Assembly (NCBI GenBank): GCA_947496375.1
Contig: CANMCY010000007.1
Coordinates: 1 to 64,000 of the forward strand
Reading direction: 5' to 3'
Origin: Flavobacteriales bacterium
GTDB taxonomy: Bacteria; Bacteroidota; Bacteroidia; NS11-12g; UBA955
DNA length: 64,000 nucleotides
Part shown: in pieces, positions 17,910-26,654 of the stretch
Layout: each line of letters starts with the position of its first letter
Numbering within the stretch: position 1 is the stretch's first letter
Translations under genes and position numbers: made by a program
The notes under the pieces: model-generated
Databases searched by the model: none
The model's input: only the letters and a program-made list of their open reading frames with translations
Told to the model about the DNA's origin: nothing

Positions 17910-19430
17910 TTACTCAATTACGAGTTTCTGCACACCCACACCATCATTGAACTGAAGGCGGAGCATGTAGATACCGGCTGAAGCATTCAGGTTAACCACG
18001 TTGTGTACGGGGCTAAGGTTCATTTTCTGAACACTGCGGCCGTTGATGTCAACCAGTTCTGCGGCAACCAGGCTGCGGTTAGTCCAGTTGTTGTGGATTA
18101 CCACCTGATTTTTTGCAGGATTGGGAGCAACGGTCACATTGCTGCCCAGGTTGTTCTCACGAATACCAACAGCAGTCTCAAGTCCCATGCTCACAGCCAG
18201 ACGAGGAGCAACATAGCCCATGATGCTGTCTACGTAAAGCATAGCACGTGTCTTACCGAAAATTTTGTGCAGGGGGTTTGAAGCGTTGCCGTTAGCAATA
18301 ACGGTAGCGGCGTTTGGAATACCCAAAGCTTTGATAGCAGCAGTGTCCCACCACTCATAAGGTCCTGAACCGTTGGCAGCACCGGCAATGGGGAACAAAC
18401 CGTCCAGACCGTCATTGATTTTGTTGGCCTGCATGGTGTAAGCGTCGTATACTTTGCCTTTGTATGAAGCGTTGTTGCCAAATTTGTTGGTACGGCTCAT
18501 TACATCATAACTGCCTGAAACGTCAATAACGTTCAAGGGAGGGTTGGTGCCGGGTACGCTTACGATACCCAGTTTGTAGGGTGCGAAAGGATCCTGAACA
18601 CCATGAATGCTGATGATGGGCAAGCTGCCTTTTTCCAACCAGCTGCTGTCACCCAATGCTCCGCCAATGTTGAAGGCAATGGATACATCTGAGGTGTGAC
18701 CTTTGTGATTTTCCAGACACAATTGACCTAAAGTTCCTGGGATTTTGAAACCCAGACGGTCACCCATCAGCAAGCTGTCCTGCACCATCCAGCGCTTGGC
18801 GTTCAGGTTGTAGAATTTTTCAAGACGAATCTCATTCTGACGGTCCAGGGTAGCATAGGCCAGTGTTACGTAGCCACCTGTTCCCTGACCACCAACAGCT
18901 ATTTTGGTAGTATCAACAGCGTAGGTATTGGTGTTTTTTGCGTCTTTTTTGAAGTAACGAACGCAGGCAGCCAAATCCTGAACACCGCGGTAAGCAGCGT
19001 TAATGATGGTCTCGCGGCGTACATTTTCATCAGGACTGGTAGGGTTCCATCCCAGACGGTAGCTCATGTTAGCTACTACGTAACCGCGCTGAGCGAGTTT
19101 TTTACAGAAAGCAACGGTAGCGCTGTCATCGCGGGCACCTGTAGTTCCATTATTTACATAACGGGGCAGGAAGTTGCCGGTATGCAGGAAAATCACCAGT
19201 GGCTTTTTGGCGGCTGTATTTCCTGTTGAACTGAAAATATCCATGGTGAGATTCTCGGGGGCAGGACTGCCACCGGATAGCACCGGTAAAATGGAGATGT
19301 GGGTTGCATAATTCACGTTCTTGGTAATCTGAACGGTGTTTTCTGCATAGATGGGATCCACATACTTAATCTGCGCAAATGAAGCTACAGCCAGAAGCAT
19401 TGTGGATGCTGAAAGTAATAGTTTTTTCAT
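17910..19430 (-). CDS. Secreted alpha/beta-hydrolase-like protein with T9SS sorting domain, nucleophile missing
   Basis: A 506-residue exported protein: signal peptide to about residue 19 (VASFAQ), an alpha/beta-hydrolase (carboxylesterase-like) body (about 25-410), and a C-terminal T9SS type A sorting domain (about 425-506, VAPNPAKNQVVIHN ... GIYMLRLQF). In esterases of this type the nucleophile elbow is GxSxG. Here residues 181-185 read GQGTG, so the serine position (183) is Gly and hydrolase activity is doubtful unless another residue serves. It is followed by a strong terminator and preceded by a TonB receptor gene. Confidence 0.8.
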   Translation of the reverse strand: MKKLLLSASTMLLAVASFAQIKYVDPIYAENTVQITKNVNYATHISILPVLSGGSPAPENLTMDIFSSTGNTAAKKPLVIFLHTGNFLPRYVNNGTTGARDDSATVAFCKKLAQRGYVVANMSYRLGWNPTSPDENVRRETIINAAYRGVQDLAACVRYFKKDAKNTNTYAVDTTKIAVGGQGTGGYVTLAYATLDRQNEIRLEKFYNLNAKRWMVQDSLLMGDRLGFKIPGTLGQLCLENHKGHTSDVSIAFNIGGALGDSSWLEKGSLPIISIHGVQDPFAPYKLGIVSVPGTNPPLNVIDVSGSYDVMSRTNKFGNNASYKGKVYDAYTMQANKINDGLDGLFPIAGAANGSGPYEWWDTAAIKALGIPNAATVIANGNASNPLHKIFGKTRAMLYVDSIMGYVAPRLAVSMGLETAVGIRENNLGSNVTVAPNPAKNQVVIHNNWTNRSLVAAELVDINGRSVQKMNLSPVHNVVNLNASAGIYMLRLQFNDGVGVQKLVIE

Positions 19431-19489
19431 GTATTTGAAAGGTTTAGTTAGTTGCGAAAGTAGTTAATTTTTTGAAATTAATGAAAATT

Positions 19490-22309
19490 TTACGGTTCAT
19501 AGGTAAGACTGATGTAGGCCATTCTACCGATTCTGGGGCCTCCATACACCTGAAATACCATGTTGTTGGTAAGGTTAGATGCGCCTATTTTCAGGGTAGA
19601 TTTCCATTTGGGAATTACTTTGTTAAACTGGGCATCCAGCATCCAGTATGAAGGCACATCTCCGGTAAACTGGGGTGATCCTTCAAATCGGTAACCTTCC
19701 ACAAATTTGAAATTGATATTGAAGCCCACATTCTTAATGGATACCTCATTGCCCAGTATGGTAAATTCTTTTTTCATGTCTGATGCACCAAACATCACAT
19801 TGAACTTGTGGCGGGGTGTATTAAACGCGGGTATTAATGCATCGTTGCTGCCACGCCTGTCAAGCACATTCCAGCTCCAGTTACCGCCCACCATAAAGCA
19901 TTTGGCAAAGAAGTAGTTGGCGCCGGCCGAGAAGCCCTGTGTACTCACCACATCACGGCTGTTGGAAGCCACCCGGTAAGCTTGTGCTTTCGGGAAAGGT
20001 GAGAAGGTATCAAATGCTACATCCACTACCACCCGGTAACCAATAAAATTGGTGTAGTAGCTGAGATAATATCCGGCATCTACCATGAGTTTACCGTTAA
20101 GCAAAATTCCTTTGTACCCGATTTCACCTGTTTTTACACTTTCAGGACGAATGGGATCAACAGTAAAAGGTTTAAGTGTATCACGATTCAGCGTGTTCAG
20201 GTAATCAAGAAAATTGTTAACTTCGCATACATTTTTTACACCGTCTTTATTACCCAGCAGTATGGCGCGACCTACATTATAATATAGGAATTGATCTTGC
20301 AGTGTGGGGTTTCGGATGGCGCTGCTAAAACTGCCTCTCCAGGTATTGCGTTTGTCTTTGCTGTAAATGATAGAGGCAGCAGGTGAAAACAGGAAAGGAA
20401 AATTCTGGTTTTTGTCTACCCTGGCCGTAGCATTTATTTTCCAGCGGTTGCTCCACAGTCTGCGTTCAAAACCCGCATATGCTCCGGCTTCGGTATTGGT
20501 GATGCGTGCATTTCCGGTATCCAGAAAAATGGTGCCGTTTGAATTGGGTGCATACATTCTTGCGCTGAAACCGGCCGTAAATTTCCACTGCCGGAGGGTA
20601 AATCTACGTTCACCGGTAAGGTGATACAGGGCTGATTTATCAAAGAAGCGAGAACCTACAGGACCGCCTTCACGGTTGTAGCTGTAAGCTTCAGTAATTT
20701 CCTTCTTCTTGGCTTCAAATTCAGGGGTGCCGGGCACAAAACGGTCAAAATAAGGATCCGGATAGGTCAAACCTTGATAATTGGAGGCCTTGTTTGCCTG
20801 CGCGCGCGCTTCGGCATGCCATTGCAGCAATTTATCAGAATTTCTTGCCATAAAATTGTCATAATCTCTTTCCCAGTTTGGGTTATATCTCCCGGGTATC
20901 GGAGCGAATGTACCCAAATCATAATAACCGGGCAAACCGGTTACTTTGCCTTTAATGAAATTTATCCAATAATTCTGATAGTCTGAAAACCAGTATCCAC
21001 CGGGTTTTGAATCACCCTGCATAAGAAAAGCAGTGAGTACGGCATCGTAGGTTCTTCCTGCATCTTCATTGGTGGTATAAAAACGAAGATGTCCTTTCTT
21101 ACCCAACCACTCCAGCCGGTTTTGAAAAAATAAAATATTATTTAGACTATATCGGTTATCTCCCTGGTAGACAGTGGTTCCTGTGCCAAAGTTAAATCCA
21201 TATTGTATTTCATTTCTGTTATTAATCTTGTAGGCCAGTACAAGGTTGGTTTTGAGGTTTCGTGTATTGTAGTCCACCAAATCCTTTTCATTGTAGCCAT
21301 CCCGGTAATATGCTCCTAATCCGGGCAATATGGCTTTGGTTTGGATAGACACCTGGTCATTCGCGGCTGTGCCAAACACTTCGTCACCATATCGGTTTAC
21401 CGCATCATACCCGCCGGGGTTGCTCTTACCGGCTTTGCTGTCCAGCGTGGGGTCATAATTGTCTGCCACCCAGTCATAGGCACGCATATAGCTTAGGCCT
21501 GCTTTAAAGGCAAATACTTCCCTGCCTTTTTTGTTTTTATACGCTTTGGCGTAGCGGAGCATAATTTGTGCCAGTTCGCGCTCGCCCACTTTGATCTGTG
21601 CTGTCAGGCCCTGATGTTTCCAGGGGTCTTTGGTGGTCATGTTGATCACCCCATTGAAGGCATTGGGGCCGTAGTATGCACTGCTGGCGCCTACCACAAT
21701 CTCGGTGTTGGCCACGTCCAGTTCGTTGGCCCCCAGAAAATTACCCAATGAAAAATTCAATCCGGGTGCCTGATTATCTACACCGTCAATCAGCTGTAAG
21801 CTTCTCACCGGGCTGGTGCTGTTAAAACCACGGGTATTTACGATACGGAAACCCAGACTGGCTGCTGTTACATCCACGCCGCGCAAATGGCCTAAACCCT
21901 CATAAAAGTCACTGGCCGGGGTTTCCTTGATGGCTTTGGCGTTCAGACTTTCTACGGTTACCGGGCTTTCCCGAAGCTTTTCTTTCAGGCGATTGTGGCT
22001 GATGGTGACCTGGCCTACGCCTTTTGCTACGGATTCAAGTTCAATACTGACTTCAGTAACAGCCACACTGTTTATCGTGTATGTCAATTCCTGATAATCC
22101 ATGGCCGAAATCTGCAAGTTTTTAGCTCCTTTAAGGTCAATTCTGAAGTTCCCCGAGCTGTCGGTTGTGGCAGCACCGCCTCGCCAGGTGAGCGACACGG
22201 AGGGAATGCCCTGTCGGGTTTCCTTGTCAATAACCCTGCCCCCAAGTATTTGAGACCAGGCAGAAAAATTGCTAAAAACGGTCAAAAAGGAGAGTAAAAG
22301 TATTCTCAT
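19490..22309 (-). CDS. TonB-dependent receptor
   Basis: A 939-residue outer-membrane receptor. The signal peptide ends at about residue 19 (NFSAWSQ). A carboxypeptidase-like domain follows (about 21-95, LGGRVIDKETRQGIPSVSLTW), then a plug with RIVNTRGFNSTSPVRSLQLIDGVDNQAPG, and a barrel to the C-terminus. It lies 59 bp upstream of the serine-less esterase-like T9SS gene, and no terminator is evident between them, so the two may form a surface uptake/binding pair. Substrate unknown. Confidence 0.92.
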   Translation of the reverse strand: MRILLLSFLTVFSNFSAWSQILGGRVIDKETRQGIPSVSLTWRGGAATTDSSGNFRIDLKGAKNLQISAMDYQELTYTINSVAVTEVSIELESVAKGVGQVTISHNRLKEKLRESPVTVESLNAKAIKETPASDFYEGLGHLRGVDVTAASLGFRIVNTRGFNSTSPVRSLQLIDGVDNQAPGLNFSLGNFLGANELDVANTEIVVGASSAYYGPNAFNGVINMTTKDPWKHQGLTAQIKVGERELAQIMLRYAKAYKNKKGREVFAFKAGLSYMRAYDWVADNYDPTLDSKAGKSNPGGYDAVNRYGDEVFGTAANDQVSIQTKAILPGLGAYYRDGYNEKDLVDYNTRNLKTNLVLAYKINNRNEIQYGFNFGTGTTVYQGDNRYSLNNILFFQNRLEWLGKKGHLRFYTTNEDAGRTYDAVLTAFLMQGDSKPGGYWFSDYQNYWINFIKGKVTGLPGYYDLGTFAPIPGRYNPNWERDYDNFMARNSDKLLQWHAEARAQANKASNYQGLTYPDPYFDRFVPGTPEFEAKKKEITEAYSYNREGGPVGSRFFDKSALYHLTGERRFTLRQWKFTAGFSARMYAPNSNGTIFLDTGNARITNTEAGAYAGFERRLWSNRWKINATARVDKNQNFPFLFSPAASIIYSKDKRNTWRGSFSSAIRNPTLQDQFLYYNVGRAILLGNKDGVKNVCEVNNFLDYLNTLNRDTLKPFTVDPIRPESVKTGEIGYKGILLNGKLMVDAGYYLSYYTNFIGYRVVVDVAFDTFSPFPKAQAYRVASNSRDVVSTQGFSAGANYFFAKCFMVGGNWSWNVLDRRGSNDALIPAFNTPRHKFNVMFGASDMKKEFTILGNEVSIKNVGFNINFKFVEGYRFEGSPQFTGDVPSYWMLDAQFNKVIPKWKSTLKIGASNLTNNMVFQVYGGPRIGRMAYISLTYEP

Positions 22310-22396
22310 GCCGGAGGAAATAATGTTGCAATATAGGGAAGTTTGGGAAAATTCAACTTTACAAAGTCACAAGCCCCTATTGAGAGAGTTAGCCCC

Positions 22397-22404
22397 TATC
22401 TTTG
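22397..22404 (+). promoter_or_regulatory. TAnnTTTG promoter box for the E1 dehydrogenase gene
   Basis: TATCTTTG, matching the Bacteroidota -7 consensus, 10 nt upstream of the chosen ATG at 22415. It argues against the longer reading frame starting at 22343 and implies a leader of only a few bases. Confidence 0.6.
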
Positions 22405-22414
22405 CGTCCCTTTC

Positions 22415-24460
22415 ATGGTCAGTAAAGACATTCTCCTTCTCGCCTGGAAAACCATGTGCACCGCAAGGGCCATGGCACGCTTATACGACGATAACCGGCC
22501 AATTACAAAATATGTGCACAGTACCAGTAAAGGGCACGAGGCCATACAATTGGCTACTGCCTGGCAACTGAAAGCGATTGATTTTGCCTATCCTTATTAC
22601 AGGGATGAGAGCTTGCTGCTAGGCATTGGCATGGAGCCCTATGAGTTAATGCTGCAATTGTTAGCTAAAGCCGATGACCCTTTCAGTGGCGGCAGAAGTT
22701 ATTATGCTCATCCATCCTTAAAAAGACCGGATAAACCCAAAATACCCCATCAGAGCAGTGCTACCGGCATGCAGGTTATTCCCGCCACCGGTGCAGCCCA
22801 CGGCATTAAATACCTTGAAAAACAAGGCCTGCTGAAAGGTGCTGAAAAACCCATTGTGCTCTGTTCGCTGGGTGATGGAAGCGTTACGGAGGGCGAAGTG
22901 GCAGAGGCCTTTCAAATGGCCGTATTGCACCAGCTGCCAATTTTATACCTGGTTCAGGACAATGACTGGGGTATCAGTGCGAGCGGGGCTGAAATGCGCG
23001 CCATGGATGCCTTCGAATATGCGCTGGGATTCAAGGGTATGCGGCGACTTCGCATCAATGGAAGTGATTTTGTTCAATGCTACTCCGAAATGGAAAAGGC
23101 GGTGCAGTTTGTGAGGGAAAACCGAAACCCCATGCTGGTGCACGTGAAAGTACCGTTGCTGGGCCATCACACCAGTGGTGTGCGCAGTGAATGGTATCGC
23201 GATGATATGGACCAACACGAGCGGTTGGACCCTTTGCCCAGGTTAAAAAGTTTACTGCTCAATCTGGGAGAAAAAGAAGAAAATTTACAGGGCATCGAAG
23301 AAGAAGCGGCAGTGCTGGCTGAGCGAGATTTTGAGCGTGCCAAGGCCGCCGCGGATCCCACCCCTGATATGCTCTATCTGCATGAGTTTGCCCCCACTCC
23401 AATTACGGAAGAAACAGGGGTGCGTGAGCCCGCAGGTAAGGAGCCCATCATCATGGTGGACGCTGCGTTGTATGCAGTGGATGAAATTTTAAAAAACCAT
23501 CCTGAAGCGCTTTTATACGGCCAGGATGTAGGTAAAAGACTGGGTGGTGTATTCCGTGAAGCAGCCACCCTGGCGCAGAAATATGGCGATCACAGGGTTT
23601 TTAACACACCCATTCAGGAGGCCTATATTGTGGGAAGCACAGCCGGCATGAGCGCTGTGGGTTGCAAGCCCATTGTAGAAATACAGTTTGCCGACTACAT
23701 CTGGCCCGGCATTAACCAACTGGTGGAAGAGCTAAGTAAATCTTGCTACCTGAGCAATGGTAAATACCCGGTGGCATCGGTTATCAGGGTACCTACCGGT
23801 GCTTACGGTGGTGGCGGTCCATACCACAGTGGGACTGTGGAAAGCAGTCTATTGCCCATCAAAGGCATCAAAATCGCCTATCCAAGCAATGCTGCGGACA
23901 TGAAAGGGTTGATGAAATCGGCCTGGTATGACCCCAACCCGGTGGTAATGTTTGAGCACAAGGGCATTTACTGGAGCAAGGTTTCCGGAACGGAAGCGGC
24001 CAAAACACCTGAGCCCGATGAGGATTATGTAATTCCTTTCGGTAAAGGGCGCGTGGCACTGGACTGCAGCAGCGAAGCCCTCAGTCGGGGTGAAACCTGC
24101 GCCGTTATTACCTACGGCATGGGCGTTTACTGGGCCATGTCCGCCGCCAAGGCATTCCCCGGCAGGGTAGAGGTCATTGACCTTCGCACCCTGGCACCCT
24201 ATGATGAAAAACTGGTATTTGAAACCGTAAAAAAGCATGGAAAAGTGCTGGTACTGACCGAAGAAACCCTTCGCAATTCCTTTGCAGAGGCCCTTGCCGG
24301 ACGCATTGCTCAGCACTGCTTCGCTCAGCTGGATGCGCCGGTGCAGACCCTGGGCTCGGCCGATTTGCCTGCTATCCCTTTGAATATGGGACTGGAAGCT
24401 GAAATGCTGCCAAGTGCTTCCAAAGTGCAGGCGGCTTTGGAAGAATTGCTGTCGTGGTGA
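22415..24460 (+). CDS. Branched-chain 2-oxo-acid dehydrogenase E1, fused alpha and beta subunits
   Basis: A 681-residue thiamine-diphosphate enzyme carrying out the first, decarboxylating step of a 2-oxo-acid dehydrogenase complex, most likely for branched-chain oxo-acids. The alpha part (about 1-330) has the ThDP motif region GDGSVTEGEVAEAFQMAV and DNDWGIS. The beta part (about 360-681) has LYGQDVGKRLGGVF, EIQFADYIWPGINQL and the C-terminal transketolase domain (VIDLRTLAPYD). Alpha/beta fusion is common in Bacteroidota. Start ATG 22415 is supported by a promoter box just upstream. The E2 and E3 subunits are not in the window. Confidence 0.92.
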   Translation: MVSKDILLLAWKTMCTARAMARLYDDNRPITKYVHSTSKGHEAIQLATAWQLKAIDFAYPYYRDESLLLGIGMEPYELMLQLLAKADDPFSGGRSYYAHPSLKRPDKPKIPHQSSATGMQVIPATGAAHGIKYLEKQGLLKGAEKPIVLCSLGDGSVTEGEVAEAFQMAVLHQLPILYLVQDNDWGISASGAEMRAMDAFEYALGFKGMRRLRINGSDFVQCYSEMEKAVQFVRENRNPMLVHVKVPLLGHHTSGVRSEWYRDDMDQHERLDPLPRLKSLLLNLGEKEENLQGIEEEAAVLAERDFERAKAAADPTPDMLYLHEFAPTPITEETGVREPAGKEPIIMVDAALYAVDEILKNHPEALLYGQDVGKRLGGVFREAATLAQKYGDHRVFNTPIQEAYIVGSTAGMSAVGCKPIVEIQFADYIWPGINQLVEELSKSCYLSNGKYPVASVIRVPTGAYGGGGPYHSGTVESSLLPIKGIKIAYPSNAADMKGLMKSAWYDPNPVVMFEHKGIYWSKVSGTEAAKTPEPDEDYVIPFGKGRVALDCSSEALSRGETCAVITYGMGVYWAMSAAKAFPGRVEVIDLRTLAPYDEKLVFETVKKHGKVLVLTEETLRNSFAEALAGRIAQHCFAQLDAPVQTLGSADLPAIPLNMGLEAEMLPSASKVQAALEELLSW

Positions 24461-24529
24461 CCCGAAACAGTCATATTTTTACGAACTTTGCAGCACCTTT
24501 ATCAAGCTTGCATTACACAAATTACACGC

Positions 24530-25738
24530 ATGTCAGAATTTACCTTACATAGCATAGAAGAGGCCATAGAAGATATACGCCGCGGCCGGGTGGTGATTGT
24601 GGTAGATGATGAAAACCGCGAGAATGAAGGCGATTTTCTGACCTCCGCACGCAATATGACCCCCGAACTGGTGAATTTTATGGCCAAAGAAGGACGGGGG
24701 CTGATCTGCGTGCCCCTTACCGAAGAGCGCTGCGAGTCGCTCAATCTGGGCATGATGGTGGGTTCTAACACAGCCACCCATGAAACCGCTTTTACCATTT
24801 CGGTAGATCTGTTGGGACAAGGCTGCACTACGGGTATCAGCGCACATGACCGTGCTAAAACCATTCAGGCGCTCATAGACCCGAGCACCAAAGCCGAAGA
24901 TCTGGGAAGGCCGGGGCATATTTTTCCCCTAAAGGCCAAAGCAGAAGGGGTTCTAAGGCGTGCAGGCCACACAGAGGCCGCCATTGACCTTTCCCGACTA
25001 GCCGGATTTGAACCTGCTGGCTGCATTGTTGAAATACTGAACGAAGACGGTAGCATGGCACGATTGCCCGATTTGATGGAGGTTGCCAAAAAATGGGATC
25101 TTAAAATCATCAGTATTGAAGACCTTATCCGTTACCGTCTGCAGCATGAAACCCTTATCCGTAGGGAGATTAGCGTAGATATGCCAACGCGTTTCGGCGA
25201 TTTTGAGCTGGTTGCATATAAACAAAGCAATACCCATCAGGAACATCTGGCGCTTATTAAAGGCAGCTGGGAGCCCGGAGAAGCCATTCTAACAAGGGTA
25301 CACAGCAGTTGTCTTACCGGTGATATTTTCGGATCCTGCCGCTGCGATTGTGGTGAACAGTTGCAAAAAGCCATGGAAAAAATAGAAGCGGAAGGCAAAG
25401 GTGTGATTGTGTATATGAATCAGGAAGGCAGGGGTATAGGCCTGCTTAATAAACTCAAAGCATATAAACTGCAGGAGCAGGGGTTTGATACCGTAGAAGC
25501 CAACCTGCAGCTGGGCTTTAAAATGGATGAACGCGAATATGGTGTGGGAGCGCAGATACTGCGTGATTTGGGCGTGAGTAAAATGAAACTCATGAGCAAT
25601 AATCCCCGCAAACGCACCGGACTGATTGGTTATGGGCTGGAAATAATTGAAAATGTACCGCTGGAAGTAGAGCCCAATCCCCATAACGCAGGATACCTGG
25701 CCACCAAGAAAAATAAAATGGGGCACACCCTCAAATAA
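24530..25738 (+). CDS. ribBA: Bifunctional RibBA: DHBP synthase / GTP cyclohydrolase II
   Basis: Catalyses two entry steps of riboflavin synthesis. The N-terminal 3,4-dihydroxy-2-butanone-4-phosphate synthase domain (about 1-200) has [11 protein letters not shown] and [14 protein letters not shown]. The C-terminal GTP cyclohydrolase II domain (about 205-402) has the zinc-binding set [15 protein letters not shown] and the catalytic [11 protein letters not shown]. Both active sites look intact. Start is ATG 24530 (MSEFTLH), not the upstream frame start at 24488. It lies 70 bp after the E1 gene and is followed within 8 bp by a flavin reductase, a fitting neighbour. Confidence 0.96.
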   Translation: MSEFTLHSIEEAIEDIRRGRVVIVVDDENRENEGDFLTSARNMTPELVNFMAKEGRGLICVPLTEERCESLNLGMMVGSNTATHETAFTISVDLLGQGCTTGISAHDRAKTIQALIDPSTKAEDLGRPGHIFPLKAKAEGVLRRAGHTEAAIDLSRLAGFEPAGCIVEILNEDGSMARLPDLMEVAKKWDLKIISIEDLIRYRLQHETLIRREISVDMPTRFGDFELVAYKQSNTHQEHLALIKGSWEPGEAILTRVHSSCLTGDIFGSCRCDCGEQLQKAMEKIEAEGKGVIVYMNQEGRGIGLLNKLKAYKLQEQGFDTVEANLQLGFKMDEREYGVGAQILRDLGVSKMKLMSNNPRKRTGLIGYGLEIIENVPLEVEPNPHNAGYLATKKNKMGHTLK

Positions 25739-25746
25739 TCCATACC

Positions 25747-26592
25747 ATGGACTTTCTTTCCATCAATCCCCAAGAGACTGCGCTTCCCCAGTTGCACCAG
25801 TATCTACTCGGCAGTGTGGGGCCAAGGCCCATTTGCTTTGCCAGCACGGTCGATATGGACGGTAAGCCGAATCTGGCACCGTTCAGCTTTTTCAATGTAG
25901 TGAGTGCCAATCCGCCTGTGTTGGTATTTGCCCCCAACAACAGCGGCCGGGATGGTACACCCAAACATACCTACCTCAACGCAAAACAAGTGCCTGAAGT
26001 GGTGGTGAACGTGGTTACCTATGGGATGGTTCAGCAAATGAATGTGGCCGCTGCACCCTGGGACCGGGGCATCAGCGAGTTTGAAAAAGCCGGCTTCACA
26101 CCCATTTCTTCCGAGCTCATCAAACCCTTTCGGGTAAAAGAAAGTCCGGTGCAGATGGAATGCCGGGTGCTGGAAATAAAAGAATTTGGAACCGGTGGCG
26201 GAGCCGGAAATCTGGTGATAGCTGAGGTACTGAAAATTCACATCAATAAAGATGTAATTGGAGCAGACGGGAAAATTGACCAGACCCGCATCGATTTGGT
26301 GGGGAGAATGGGCGGTAGCTGGTATTGCCGCACCACCCCCGATTCCCTTTTTCAACTGTCACAGCCCATGCAGGCAACAATCGGCTATGACGCCTTACCC
26401 GAAAGCGTTAGAAACAGCCGTGTGTTAAGCGCAAATGATATTGGTATGCTTGCTTCGCTTCCCGACTGGCCAGACAAGGAATTTCAGGTACAGATTCAGG
26501 AAAAATTCGGGTCTGAAAATGCAGAAGAAACTGCTAAAAAACTCATTGCTGAAGGCAGTACAGCCGAAGCACTGGCATTATTGATTCGCTAG
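25747..26592 (+). CDS. Flavin reductase-like (flavoredoxin) protein
   Basis: A 281-residue cytosolic protein with an FMN-binding split-barrel (about 15-205). Key segments are YLLGSVGPRPICFASTVDMDGKPNLAPFSFFNVVSANPPVLVFAP, the typical flavoredoxin/flavin reductase flavin-binding region, and GNLVIAEVLKIHI. It probably binds FMN and passes electrons from NAD(P)H or a donor protein. The last 40 residues are helical and specific to this group. The gene follows ribBA by 8 bp and is likely co-transcribed with it. Confidence 0.87.
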   Translation: MDFLSINPQETALPQLHQYLLGSVGPRPICFASTVDMDGKPNLAPFSFFNVVSANPPVLVFAPNNSGRDGTPKHTYLNAKQVPEVVVNVVTYGMVQQMNVAAAPWDRGISEFEKAGFTPISSELIKPFRVKESPVQMECRVLEIKEFGTGGGAGNLVIAEVLKIHINKDVIGADGKIDQTRIDLVGRMGGSWYCRTTPDSLFQLSQPMQATIGYDALPESVRNSRVLSANDIGMLASLPDWPDKEFQVQIQEKFGSENAEETAKKLIAEGSTAEALALLIR

Positions 26593-26617
26593 GGTAGGCG
26601 CATCAGGCAGAAAATCG

Positions 26618-26625
26618 TATTTTTG
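26618..26625 (+). promoter_or_regulatory. TAnnTTTG promoter box for ileS
   Basis: TATTTTTG, matching the Bacteroidota -7 consensus, 29 nt upstream of the ileS ATG. No convincing -33 TTG at the right distance. Confidence 0.5.
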
Positions 26626-26654
26626 CAGTTTATTCAAGCTGCTGCCTCAGAATT

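Noticed and set aside
25747-26592. Possible FMN riboswitch control of ribBA and flavin reductase genes
   Set aside because: The 70 bp upstream of ribBA and the 8 bp between the genes are too short for an FMN riboswitch, and no conserved RFN-like sequence was seen.
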